Shown here piece after piece: positions 11,826-23,727 of a DNA stretch of 64,000 bases. The notes beneath the pieces are model-generated. The model was not told the origin of the DNA and ran no database searches. It saw only the letters and a list, made by a program, of their open reading frames with translations. Source of the DNA: Prostheceraeus crozeri (taxonomy: Eukaryota > Platyhelminthes > Polycladida > Euryleptidae); NCBI GenBank assembly GCA_907163375.1, contig CAJQUW010007051.1, forward strand, positions 551,772 through 615,771. Reading direction: 5' to 3'. A program made the position numbers and the translations under genes. Each line of letters starts with the position of its first letter. Position 1 is the first letter of the stretch.

Positions 11826-14800
11826 GCTCTATCTGCTGAGCCACAGGAATTACGACCAATTTCAATAACCAGACAGAAAGCAGTCACTGCCAAATTCTGA
11901 ACGTTGTAGCGAGCTAGTGAGTGAGCGAAATGCCATTTCGGTGCTCTTGCTCAGATTTGCGCGACTCATCTTTCTCTCTATTCATGCAACGAAACCGTTG
12001 AATGACAGTCGTAAGTCAAGGAATAAGTGGACCGGTCTTTTGAAAGAATTAGTCAATATCATGCGCTCCTGCAGGATAGGAATAAAAAACATCACTATAG
12101 GCTGTGAAGTTTATCAGATAGAATTGGAGGTCTGAAACAACTCATCCAATATTTTCGAAAATCACCCGGTAATTTCTTCAATTTCCTGTTGATAGAATGA
12201 GATGTTATGAAGATTGATACGCAACCGGAAATACATTCATTCTCTGGACTGTGATCAATTGCAGCGCTCGCATCTTGAAACAGCTATCAGATTATTTGTT
12301 AGAAAATGTTAACATGCAAAAAGTTTAATACAGCTCTTCTATTTCTTCTGAGATCTATCTAATAGAATTGATGACGTGGCCACAGGAGAAATTGTGACTA
12401 GACATGGCCAAAGGCGAGCGAACGGTTTACGGCTAGACGAGGCTTCAGATAGAAAATATCAGCTCAGCTAAAATTCTGGCCGTTGTAGCCGATAAGATAT
12501 GTGAAACAAAAATTTTGAAGATTTCTGCCACGATTGAAAAATCCAATTAACTGTGCATAGCTCTCATTATTTATATCTGTTTAAATTTGCACTCTGAAGG
12601 CTACACATTCGCACATAAAACTTGAACAGATTCAAAACGATTAAACCTAATAGTGTGGCACTCTGTGTTATGGCCCTTTTATATTCGCAGTTCAAGGAAT
12701 GGGATATTCACGAGCCTGGATGAAGTATACTTACGATGATTAGACACTTTTTATAAACCGGCATAGACGCTTTAATTCCAATCGACTTAAGACATGCTTT
12801 CTCAATCTGACGAAATCACTTGCTTCAAGCGACAATATCAATTAATCTATATTGACAAATTATCGTCTCATCAATTTCACAGATATCCCTGAAAATTGCA
12901 AAATATTTTTTGTAAAACATTAAAATCTTCTTTCAAAGAGAAAGAAGATCGATGAGACTCATTAAGCTTACTAAAAATAATTAAGACTAATTTGCCGATG
13001 AAGTTGAGCAAACGTAAAGCACGCGAATTTAAGAAAATTCAGCAATAGCTTCGTCTATGTTCAGCTATACAGAGGTACGCCTATCGCGATGATGCATAAA
13101 TGTAGTGGTAACATGTAAAAATGAGATAACTTAGTGAAATCTCTGTGGGGATGAGGTTGGTTAAATGAAATATTTTAAACGTTGCAGCTTACTCGAAAAT
13201 GTTTACCCCTTATGTCTTATGGCCGTCTACTTCACGCCCGTCTAATGTCAAGTTACCAGAATTGACTTTATCTCATTGCAGCGAACCATCAATTAGCGCC
13301 AACGCTGTGCAAAGTATCTTGCAGTCAAAGCTCGATAATCAAGAGTATAAATACCAGGTTTACTATCTCTTAATTATTGAAAGTCTGAATTCAAAAGCAT
13401 CTTATATAAGCCGCCAAATATACAAAAAATGCCGCGGCCGTATGATCTTAATTGACCGAAGTCTTAATTGTCCGTGTCTGAATTAACGAGCTTCGACTGG
13501 ATTCACTGTATTCATGCGAAGTGATTCGTTAACGATGTCAGTCTGTCCGCACGATTCTATTTGAATGGTCCTGAAAAATTGGCTTGCTTTACCTATAGTC
13601 AAACATTTATAACCAAAGGAACACTTTTTTACATCACATCTAATTCAAAAGTTATCTGTTGAGATACATGTATTTCAGTCAATTCAGTGTTTGGTATAAT
13701 GTGTAGTGCGCAGGTAAACCGCTATTTACTAAATTTATCTATCATCACTTCATTCGACTTACCTGATGCGAATTTCGTTTGATAAGTAATCCATTATATC
13801 AATATTTTCGGCTCAAGATATTCCTCGCATTTTCTATATTGTAATTTGGTTGATAATCCATTAATAAGATCAATCAATTTACATACGATGTCCAGAGGTG
13901 TCAGTCAGGCAACTCCAAATAAGTAGAGACACGAATGAAACTTCTAGATTATTCTGCGCTATTTCTCTTTGTGAAATGAAGCGATGACCTCTATTTCACC
14001 CCTCGAGTTGAAATGTGATCTTCCGATTGCGCTGCGCTATCGAAGGCGCACGAGAAAGTTATCTGCTATCGGGCTGGACTGGACAAAGCGCTCTTGTGTG
14101 CGTACAACCAACAGTTGAAATATTGTCGTTCAGTGAATTGGTTGTTGTTCAGTGAAGTTGAATGGCGCCACATCATATGAGGGGCTGCTGTGATTTTTGG
14201 AGATGGGCGATTTGACCACACCTAGCTCATTGTTTGGCAATTAATGCGGGGCGCTATTTGGTGTTTCGAAGTTTGCATAGATGAGGCGGTGTTGAGGTGT
14301 GAGACAAATTCAATGAGGGGCTGTTGACTGTTATTTCTTGAAGTTTGACAATTTGACAGAATCTCAATTATTAGATAATCGTTGTTCGGCGCTACTTTCC
14401 GTATCGAATGCTATATGGTGACGGGCAAAACGAGAGGAGAGATTCCTACCTTTCAAATAAACAAGTGAATATCATATCAAACCCGTTGTTTCTGATGTTA
14501 AATTCTAAACGTTAATGCTCATCATCAGTATCAGTACACATACAAATATTACATGAGTTACAAATATTACAAATACATGAGTTGCGAAGGTGTTGTTCTT
14601 GATGGTATTTTTCGGTGTACTCCTCTGAATGCACGAGTCAATGTCTTGGGTGGATACGAACGTAAATCGTGTGTCCATTGTCGTCGGTCTTCCACTATTG
14701 ATATGACTTTGTTTTCTGTTTAACTTGAATATATTTCAGTCTGATTGCATCACATTAAGTCTGACTGAATCATCTCTTTTAAAGTATGCAAATTTCAGAT

Positions 14801-14989
14801 AGCAACTCGCTTTAACCAGAAGTCCAATATTAGAAATAATAAAATGCGGGGCGGCTCCTTCTATTTTCAGAGATGTGCCATGACAGAACAATGAGGGGCA
14901 AGATTAAGCATAAATGGGTTTCCTAAGAGAGTCGGAGATTCGCAGCTTCATTTGAGAGGGGCGTAAAAGTCAGACACTAAGAACAAGTT
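11826..14989. other. AT-rich intergenic DNA
   Basis: No gene or repeat supported. A GGGGCG-type motif recurs loosely between 14.17 and 14.95 kb (GAGGGGCTG, GCGGGGCG, GAGGGGC), without clear periodicity. Confidence 0.45.
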
Positions 14990-15052
14990 AGTTGTCGCAC
15001 ATGAAAGTTAGACTCGGGCTTCGCCCTCGTCTAACTTTCATGAGCGACAACT
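14990..15052. repeat. 24-bp inverted repeat with 15-base loop
   Basis: The arms 14990-15013 and 15029-15052 are complementary with one mismatch. The core is CATGAAAGTTAGAC and its complement, and the loop is CG-rich. It resembles a foldback element or a long hairpin transcript. Confidence 0.8.
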
Positions 15053-16029
15053 ATCACTTCTATTAATAGAATTCTCTCTCTCCCTTCTCTCCCTAACTGT
15101 ATCACAGGCTTGAAGCGACCGAGATATTATGCAACACTCATCGAGGATTCTTCCATTCATTTACAATTTAATGAATGAACAATAATACAACTTGCAACCT
15201 TGATTGACGAAAAAATTGACAAGCATTGAAATTCAGGCATAGTCAGAATCATGGTCAGAATGATATGAAGTTCAGGGTTAAGTCAAGAATTTTGTGCAAT
15301 TTTTTCATTGCCATCGATGCGTCATGCAAATATATATGAAGCATCGCAACCAAAGATGTTTGACGCAGCATTTCACGATTGAATGCATCATATCATCATG
15401 TAGCGAAAATCACTGAGAGAAATGAGCTACGGTTATCTATTCCAAGGAAAAACTTGCCTAGATGTGCCAGACGGCCGATCGATGACAGTTTCGGGCCAGT
15501 CCACTAACATTGGAGATACGTTTTTCTTAGAAATCACAAGAAATTCGCTGCTCAATGTGTGTGACAACTCTGGGGTCGTTCTATTTCAAAATTAGAGCTC
15601 GTGTGAACTTAAAGGGCCGACTCACGACCACCCCCTGTCAAAAAGATAAACGTGAAAATTGGGGGGGGCCAACCCTCGACTTTAAGAGATCACATTTCAC
15701 GTCATTTTTCGAAGAGAACGGTCACAAATTGACATGATCATGCATTTTTACTTCCAAATAAGCCATTTTCGAAAAATTTGTTGGCCCCCATTTTTTCATG
15801 TGGCCCAAGACTTTTTGACGAGGGGCCCACGACTCATTTTCTCGCGGGAAATGCATTGATCTAGTTTGATTAAATGCGTTCGAATTTCTGCATCAGAAGC
15901 ATCTTTTTCCACAAGCATTCTACATTTGAGTCTTAATTAATTAGAAACTCTGAAGCTGATTCCGAAATTTTTGCAATTTATGTTTTGCGAAACCGGAATA
16001 TTGCCTTTCTGACATCATGGAGGCTAGTT
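15053..16029. other. Intergenic DNA
   Basis: I see no gene. A short G run lies at 15661. It is otherwise unremarkable. Confidence 0.45.
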
Positions 16030-16225
16030 AAATGCTAAAACCAGACATATGATGAAGGTCGCCGTTGACACTCGAGGCGACTGCTGACAGCGGTCGCCGG
16101 GCATCGGTCGCCCACATACAGTCGAGGCGACCGCCACCAGGAGTCGCCGGGCGGCGGCGACTTCGGCGACGCCGAGGGCCGTCGCGGCGACCGCTGGGCG
16201 ACTTTTGTGGTTGATAGGGATATTG
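16030..16225. repeat. GGTCGCC/GGCGAC-rich island ending in TGGTTGATAGGG
   Basis: This is the inverted counterpart of the island at 2.26 kb. It has dense GGCGAC/GTCGCC motifs, and its outer edge TGGTTGATAGGG complements CCCTATCAACCA at the left island. Confidence 0.6.
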
Positions 16226-17640
16226 AAGCTGAATAAGGTTCCATAACCCTAACTAAGGGGAAGACAATCTAATTGCATGCTTCAGCGCCACAATAGGTGT
16301 CATCAGGCACCAAGGTGGACTATTGAATAGCCTACTTGATAGTGGATGTAAGTTTTTAGAATTTTGAAATTCCTATGCTTAAATGTAATTGACGCATTTT
16401 AATCAAACAATAACCCACTTTAAGCTCGAATATACTCTATTTTCTCTATAAAACCAAAACATAATATTAACTATTCAAAGCTTCGGTAAGGAAAAAATTG
16501 ATGACTTTATTCAACATTGCCCAACTTATAAAAGTTTAAAATCGGGACAGGCCAAAATCTTCAGATAAAAAAGGCGTAAAAGGTAAACGTAGACTATAAA
16601 AGGGCAAGTTGCATGTTGAACAAATTACGAAGATTAATCGTTTGCTAATCATTTACTTAGGCCTGGCATACAGGAACCGTAAAAATCAAAACTCATTCGA
16701 TTAATTGATAGTGATACCACACAGTTCTTCCTAAAATGAAAATACACTGTGTTCTCTTCGTGGTGGCCCGCGTAATTCGATTTAAGCGTACACTTACTGA
16801 TTCAAATGGCACATCCATGACATCAGCTACATCCGGTCGTACAAACCAATTGTCAACCCTCGGATACTTACGTAGAAAGTCAATCTTTACAAAACCTGAA
16901 ACCTCATTTAGCACTTGACTAATGTAGAATTCTGGCAAACCTTTCGATGGAAATTGACACAAGACGAAGTCACCCACAGATAGCTCAGTTACTCCTTCTA
17001 ATTTCACGATTCCTCTTCAGCCTCAAAATCGCTTCCAATTTCGTTCTCCTTGTCACTGAAGCTCAACGCTGTGAATTGTTCAGCAGAGGCCTTATTTTTT
17101 GAAGTGGATGATTTCTTTTTATCAGTTGGATTCTTTGACGCACTCTCCCTCAGTTGTTTGAGCAGCGGACTCGAGGTAGCAATCATGCTAGATCGCTTCT
17201 TCCGTCGTCGTCTGGTGGCGCTTGGAGATCTTGCAGCAACCTGAAAGTGAATGAGAAGAATGGCTGAAATAAATTAACACGATGATTACAAAAGTAGGCC
17301 TACTTTAACAAGAAAGATTTATATTTGATGACATACGATTGATATTGAGTTTAATATAAGTTTAGCAACTGTAAAAAGAGCAGCAAATGTGGTTACTACT
17401 AAAAATGCATATGATATTTTTTAAAGTAAAAAACGATTCGTTTGGTAAACAATAGCCCTATTTCGCGTGAAATAATAATCTGTGCATGAAGACCTAGACC
17501 TAATGAAATTTCTATCGACATAATGATGAATGCAGCCTAAGCATTTTTGATTTGTTCTTACCTTAGGATATCCTATGAATGCAGAAGGTGATACGAAATC
17601 TGATTGAGGTGCCGCTGAGAGATTCGCAGAAGACAAAGAT

Positions 17641-17727
17641 GCCCGACAAACAAAGACAATCCGCGGATTTCCGTCGGAATTCCGTTTCTAGTCCGTAAGA
17701 TCCGCGGATTGTCTTTGTTTGTCGGAT
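17641..17727. repeat. Perfect 25-bp inverted repeat inside the pogo transposase
   Basis: The arms at 17643-17667 and 17701-17725 are exact complements (CCGACAAACAAAGACAATCC and onward), with a 33-bp spacer. It lies between the repeat region and the splice donor of the transposase and does not fit its reading frame. It reads as a small foldback insertion nested in the transposon. Confidence 0.8.
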
Positions 17728-17744
17728 GGGGACTAGGTGCTGCT

Positions 17745-18060
17745 GCAGATTCATTGAGAGTCGCAGAGGGCATGTGTGAGGACTGAGGTGCTGCCGCAAT
17801 CGTTGAGAGTCGCAGAGGGCATGTGTGAGGACTGAGGTGCTGCCGCAGATTCGTTGAGTCGCAGAGGGCATGTGTGAGGACTGACATGCTGCCGCAGATT
17901 CATTGAGAGTCGCAGAGGGCATTGTGAGGACTGAGATGCTGCCGCATATTCATTGGGAGTCGCAGAGGGCATGTGTGAGGACTGAGGTGCTGCCGCAGAA
18001 TCATTGAGAGTCGCAGAGGGCATGTGTGAGGCCTGAGGTGCTGCCGCAGAATCTCGTAGA
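17745..18060 (-). repeat. 51-bp tandem repeat within transposase coding sequence
   Basis: ATGTGTGAG starts at 17772, 17821, 17870, 17971 and 18022, plus a shortened copy near 17920, give a 49-51 bp period. The full unit is 51 bp, encoding a 17-residue SAAAPQSSHMPSATLND-like repeat. Units of 49 or 50 bp change the frame, so the array itself contributes to the damage. Confidence 0.85.
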
Positions 18061-19628
18061 GGGCGGTCGGTAACCATTGCGGGAGCAAAATCGTCCTCTC
18101 CAAAAACTTGTCTGTTAAAAGGCCATATGCCAGCTGCTTTAAATCCAGACTGGATATTCTTAGCTGTTGCTCCCTTCAACCAAGCCAGGCGAACAAGTTC
18201 AGCGACATGGTAGATTGAGAAATTAATGCCTGGATTGCGCATCATCCATGACGTCACAGCTTCATAATAGAAAGATTTCATGGGCCCAAACACACTTATA
18301 TCGAGTGGCTGAGTCTTATGACTTGTGTGGGGCACCAGTGTGAGGATATGGATGTTGTTCTTTCTCGCAAATTCAAGTGATGGAAGAGACAGGTGGCTTT
18401 CGTGATTGTCCATTATGAGGAGTACAGGATAATCTGACGAAGGCCTACAATGATCTTTCAAATGTTTCAATGCGTCAACAAATTTCTCAGAATTCATCCA
18501 GCCATTGCTTTTTGCTACTCCAACACGGGAGCGTTTCGCAACATCAAGTTGTTATATTTCTTTCGCGGAAATACGAAGAATGGTGGCATGGCCTCACCAA
18601 TGGCAGAAACAATGCAGCATACTGTTACTAACTCGCCTCTCTCTCTCTCTGCTTGATATTTGTCCAATTTTTTTACTTCCCCGGGATGCTACAACTTTAG
18701 GCATCTTTTGAATCGTGGTGAAACCATTCTCATCCAGATTGTATATCTGTCTTCCCCTGAATTGAAATGACTGCAACACATGCTCAAGTTTGTCGAAGTA
18801 TTCTTTAAGACTAGCTTCATTGAAAGATGCGGCTCTGGCAAGTGATGTTGCTTCCAGTCTTCGAATCGACAAGTCAGGGTGACGCAGCATAAATCCATGC
18901 AGCCAATCCAGACCAGCTTTCTTATTCAGCGTCCCAATTCTTAGGATGCCGAGGCTATTAAAAACTGCCGTTTGGTATGCTAATTCTCTGGTTTGATTGG
19001 TTGTTAAACCACAGAACATAGCTGAACAGGATTTTAAATATTCGCATATTTCAATTTCCTGTTCATCAGTGAAAACTTGCGATCTCTTAAAGTTTGTAGC
19101 AATGCTTGCCTCCGGAGTATTTCTGAGTATATCGACCTTTCTTCTTATAGTTGTGCGTGGGATACATGTTGATTGGGCGACCTTAAATCCTTTTTCGCCA
19201 TTTAACACCCTTTCAACTGCTTTTCTTCTTCTGTGAAGGGTGTTCTACTCGCATCCTTTCGAGAGTACCTTCGCGGCATATTGTACCTGAAATTATGAGA
19301 TTTCGTAAGGTCTCAACGTCGCTACAATGTCTCATTATTTAATTTTGATATCAATAAATGACGTGACGGCCATTTAATATTCAAAAACAGTAGCTATGTC
19401 TGATCTATTATCAAAAAACTGTATAAAGATAACATGCGATGACGAATCATATTCCATCAAGAAAAAATATTTACTTAAGTCTATAGTAATAGAATTAGGT
19501 TAAATAATCATGCAAATAAGAGGAAAATCAATGTGAGATCTCAAAAATGCAAGCAATTTGCACAGTGACTAAAACTTTGATAGGTCTTACACCATGAGCT
19601 ATTAAAATGCTCTAGCCCGTGTTATTTC

Positions 19629-19713
19629 AAAACATGGGGAGACTTGGCCACTCTTGATATTACCTGGGGAGAATTGGTCAATTTATGGCCATATATGTCT
19701 CCCCATGTTACGT
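19629..19713. repeat. Inverted repeat near the 5' end of the pogo element
   Basis: AACATGGGGAGAC (about 19630) and GTCTCCCCATGTT (about 19701) are complementary and enclose a second GGGGAGA motif. They are probably subterminal transposase sites or a MITE derived from the same family. Confidence 0.5.
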
Positions 19714-20060
19714 CATTTAAGCTTACTTAACAATCGCATGACATCTTTTTTAGCGAATATAGAGAATTCTTACTAATAGATTATGAAAATAGGTTCAGAC
19801 AGTAATATGAACACTTACTTGCAACTTTTGTGGTGTGATTGCTTCTCGCCGACAAAGCTCCGTGAGAATGAGTGAAAGTTTCTAAAAATGACGCTGAAAT
19901 CACAATGTCAGTGTGTACGAAACACCATTGATTGACATCGTCATCCAATCAGCGCTTCTGTGCTATGTCGACGCATTCTCTTGGCAACACTGAGTGTCTA
20001 CTTCGTAAAGTGAATAGTTTCTGAGATCTCAGACATGGCCAAGTCTCCCAACCCTCCCCT

Positions 20061-21933
20061 AATGAATCATCCTTTTATTCGATTTTTCACTTATCACAAA
20101 ATAACAAACGTTAGGCTACATCAATCGCCTTTTCATTCATGCCACACCAATGTGTCCAATTCTTATTGATAACACTGATAACATGCATGTAGAAGATTGC
20201 AAACAACACATGGTGATGGACTCATTCTTGAAGCTGAATAGTGATCAATTGCTAGCATAGGAAATGATATTTATAGCCAAGTGACATGTCTCGAGCGTTG
20301 TAAGAGCAAACAAAACTGATGACCTAAAGCAAGTTAGGTGTTCATGGTGAGAACTTCAAAAGAAGAATCTAAGTTTGCTATCTAACTTTCTAAAGTAAAC
20401 TTGATAACAAATACCTGTCTCTCTCCGACAAATTCTTGGTTTGCAAACCAATTTTGATTCAATTTTGATTCAAATTTTGATTCAATTTCCAGCGACATGA
20501 TTTTATGATTCGTAAAGCGTAATTTCTTGAGACCCGCACCTTTCGAAGTTCATTTTGAATGTGATCAGTTTCCTTGATTACGATCATAGAGTAAAGGCCT
20601 ATATTAGGTAGAGTAGCAACTCGACAGCAATAATTAAATCCCCTTTGTGTATACAGTTTCGATTTTATTAAATGAACTCGAATATGAGACCAGCATCACA
20701 TATGATATATGCAATTTTTTACACTTTTGGAGCAACTTTGGATTTGACTGATCGTGATAGCAAAACAGAAGGAATAATAGCATTCTGCAAATCCTCCGTG
20801 TCATGAGGTAATATATTTTGTTAAATTAGCAATCCGATGGATTGCTACATAGCCTTATCAATAAGAGCACTTTCTTGAGCATGATCATATCACAAGCTGA
20901 ACCTGCCACTGGAAGAGCAAAATAAAATAACCACTGACCATCTTAAAAGATGCAAATGGGTCCGCATTACTATTCAGATTTGAATGAATCATAAAATTAA
21001 TTATACTGATGAAAATGGAAAGCCAAGAAAGCTCAATAAGATGTCGACGTTTTTATAAAGACTTGCATGGTTGGAGCTCATGAATTTCCTTTGCATGATA
21101 ATCAGTATAATTCAGATGCTTGTTAGCAAATGTTCATTCCTTTTGATATCCAACTTGTTTCACACTACTTAAAAAGGGACTTCATCTATAGACAAAGGAA
21201 TAATTTGAAAAAATTTAGCTTTTTTTAAAACTGCTCAAATATTTTTTTGGACCACAGATCTCCGCAAAAAACTGAATCTTTTCATATAAAAATTTTCACT
21301 GTATACAAACAATTTTTTGAGGCGACACTCTACCTATATGATTACTATGTTTTGCCTTTCAGTTTCAGCTTTTGATATGATCCTCTTAAACAAAAAGACG
21401 ACTATTAGCCGTCTAAAATTGGGTATAATTTGTCCGATAGGGTGACGTTTTTTAGAAGAATTAAATAGTCGACTTTTTTTACGTCTTAAATTTAGTCAAG
21501 GAGGTGATTAACCCAATCATCATCCCAATTAAGCTAGACAGACGCTTTTACTTAAAGGTCCATTTCAAAGTTTCATATAAGAAAACACAGGCAAATACAG
21601 AACAACATAATTATTCAAAACAAAATTTACTAAAATGATATGTTCACGCCGCTTGGATCAAACTTGACTTCTTTTAAGCAAAAACAAAAATGATGTGATC
21701 ACACTGTTTCGATCACATGACTTCTTTTATACAAAATTTGCAAAGAAACAGACCATGTGTAGCGCATTTTCTCGAAGATACATACAGGAGGGTTACATCA
21801 GGGATATGTAAAGGGATGTATACCTCTATATATCCCTGGGTTACATATTAATTTTTACAAATCAAGTGCGGGTTATGTGAATCAATTTCCTATGGCACAG
21901 AACAGAGTGATGTGGAGAGCCTTCCCAATTGAT
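20061..21933. other. AT-rich intergenic DNA
   Basis: No gene or RNA is supported. The first part may still include transposon flank. Confidence 0.45.
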
Positions 21934-22361
21934 AAAACCAAGGAAACTTGACAAATATTAGTCAAATCGTGTAAAGTTGTTAGTAAATATTTCTCTAATT
22001 CTTAGTACACCAATGCAACATCGATCAAAATCTATGTAACGTTTCTCAAATTTTTATCAAACGCTTCATTCTGTTATCAAATATTTGATAATTGTATCAA
22101 TACAAGAGTCAAACATTTGTCAATCGTTTCTAATTTTGATAATTATTTATTTAATTTATCACATTATTAAAATCAGAAACGATTTATAAATGCTTGACTC
22201 TTATTTGATAACATAATGAAGCGTTTGATAAGAAAATGAGAATCGTCATATAGATTTGATAAATGTTGAATTGGTGCATCAAATACATATACTTTAGAAA
22301 TATTTATCAAAAATTTGGCACACGATTTGTGACACTATTTGTCAAATTTCCCTGGTTTTTT
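21934..22361. repeat. Palindromic MITE, about 428 bp
   Basis: The left end CCAAGGAAACTTGACAAATA and right end TATTTGTCAAATTTCCCTGG are inverted copies. Complementarity continues inward, for example TTATCAAACGCTTCATT against AATGAAGCGTTTGATAA, and GAGTCAAACATTTGT against a near-complement. It has TTTGATAA-rich arms and no coding sequence. It ends only about 60 bp before Polinton A begins. Confidence 0.8.
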
Positions 22362-22418
22362 CAACCTTGTTGGAAACTTATACTCACTGCCAGCCACAAT
22401 CGCAATAGTTTACGGCGA

Positions 22419-22424
22419 TAAATC
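22419..22424. repeat. 6-bp target-site duplication, left copy (TAAATC)
   Basis: TAAATC immediately precedes the AGTAGTAATCCC terminus of Polinton A and recurs at 40886-40891 directly after the other terminus. Six bases is the known Polinton duplication size. Confidence 0.9.
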
Positions 22425-23110
22425 AGTAGTAATCCCGTGGCAAAATCAAGGACAAAATGAGCAACGATGAGTCATCATGCTGACTCAGCCGCCCCCCTCT
22501 GGAAGGAAGGAAGAAGGGAGAAGGCCAAGGATGTGCTGGGAGGAATCGGTCCGTGAGGAGGAAAGCGTTCCCTCTCCCCCCCCTCTGGAAGGAAGGAAGG
22601 AAGGAGGAACTTTCCAGCAAGGGTAGGAATCTAGGAATGACAGAGTTAGAAAAGGTGGGTTTTGGCCGTTTTGGGATGAGAAAGGCCGGAATTCGGCATC
22701 AAGGAGGGTTCGGATGGGAATACGGAGGGCAGATTCGGAGTCTACGTGAAATTTTGGGTTAGGAAGGTTGTTTCCAGCGAAATCGGAGAAAAAAATTTTG
22801 GGACGTCCCCTCCCCCTCCTGTCAGACTTCCAACTTTGGTTCTAGAGATCGTAGAAAGTCGTGCAATAGCTCATTTGAAAGCTAAGAGTAAGAAAAATGC
22901 AGTGGAAAGCATCCTATGTCCAGGTTTTCCGGGTTTAGAGAGGAATATGGCAGGAATCTCTGAAAAACGCCAGATTTAGGAAAAGGTGGGTTTTGGACGT
23001 TTTGGGATGAGAAAGTCCGTTTTTTCGTTTGAAAGCTAAGAGTGATACAAATTCAGTGGAAGAAACGGCTTGTTCATATCTGCCTTCGCTTAGATGTGAG
23101 ACGTCATTGA
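22425..23110. repeat. Polinton A left terminal inverted repeat and inner repeat modules
   Basis: The first roughly 330 bp match the right end in inverted orientation with only scattered differences, including the TGAGTCATCATGCTGACTCA palindromic motif and a CCTCTGGAAGGAAGG run. Further in are modules shared with the right end and with element B (TTTGAAAGCTAAGAGTG and ACAAATTCAGTG), so the inner part is built from dispersed repeats of about 300 bp. Confidence 0.9.
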
Positions 23111-23652
23111 AAATTTTAGAAATTGGCGAATATCGACAGAGTTAGAATTTTTATGAAAATGGCTCTAGCGGGCGAACGAAGCCTTGGACGGGAAAATGCA
23201 GACCAGATTTGGTATCAGCGTGCCATTCTCCATCTAGAGGGTGAGTTTCAAGTGAATCGGAGAGAAAAAGTTGAAAATTTTTTCACACTGGGTCTCCACA
23301 CGGGATTTTTTCGTGAAAATGTTAAATTGTAGCCACCTTTGGCGATAAATAGTGGAGGATTGGAAGTGAATGAAGAGCTCGGGTTTCTTTTAGGGGCAAG
23401 AGCGCACTTTGTTCTCTAGGATCCTATCTTTTCAGATATGTGGAAGCTTTCGTTTCCAAATGAGAGCATGTTTAAAATCGAATTTTTGCGCATTTTCCAA
23501 GATTTTGGAACTTTTGAAAAAACGAGTTTTTTCAACTCGGCTTCTGGTCATCGTAGAGAGTCGACTGAGAGAAAACGTGACTGTCAAAATTTGAAGTCAA
23601 TCGGAGCACTATAACCGGAGATAGACGTGTTTAAAGTTTTGGATGATGGAGA

Positions 23653-23727
23653 TGACGTCATCAGCTGATCGCCACAAACTATATAAGCTGGGAACCGACA
23701 GAGACTTGTCACTAAGACGAGAGAGAT
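23653..23727 (+). promoter_or_regulatory. TATA promoter with CRE-like site and short leader ending in a 5' splice site
   Basis: The order is TGACGTCA (23653-23660), TATATAAG (23680-23687), then about 40 bp later GTCAAAG/GTAGGT (donor near 23727). The same order (TATA, short leader, donor) is found at the equivalent place in element B (43567-43616). It probably drives rightward transcription into the polymerase region. Confidence 0.6.

Larger units (their letters stand above)
16693..19280 (-). pseudogene. Pogo-type transposase, two exons visible, disrupted
   Basis: The start ATG is near 19278 (MPRRYSRKDASRTPFTEEE), a typical pogo N-terminus that leads into a helix-turn-helix region. The DDE_1 catalytic core follows, with YNLDENGFTT (first acid), LLIMDNHESH (second) and LVPHTSHKTQPLDISVFGP (third acid region). 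After the core comes a 17-residue repeat region, then a lysine/serine-rich linker and a C-terminal domain (GDFVLCQFPSKGLPEFYISQ) of the kind seen in many invertebrate pogo proteins. An intron on the minus strand separates the last two parts: donor CCTAAG/GTAAGA near 17561, acceptor TTTCAG near 17241. Damage includes a one-base frameshift near 19225, a frame change near a GA microsatellite at about 18645, and a TAG just before 18520. The element is therefore inactive. Length and domain order match the family. Confidence 0.85.
16254..20060 (-). mobile_element. Decayed pogo-type (Tc1/mariner superfamily, DDE_1) DNA transposon
   Basis: The element is defined by its minus-strand transposase (next entry). 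The right (5') end is suggested by TAGGGGAGGGTTGGGAGACT read on the minus strand near 20058, because pogo-type ends often start with a GGGGAGA-like motif after TA. A second GGGGAGACTTGGCCA copy lies at 19636. The left end may be the TAAGGGGAAGAC near 16254. Both ends are weakly supported, and only the coding core is certain. Confidence 0.5.

Noticed and set aside
16035-16244. 69-codon arginine/serine-rich frame on the minus strand
   Set aside because: It is explained by the GTCGCC-rich island. No independent support.
17563-17922. Cysteine/histidine-rich frames over the pogo tandem repeats
   Set aside because: They are alternative frames of the 51-bp repeat and not separate genes.
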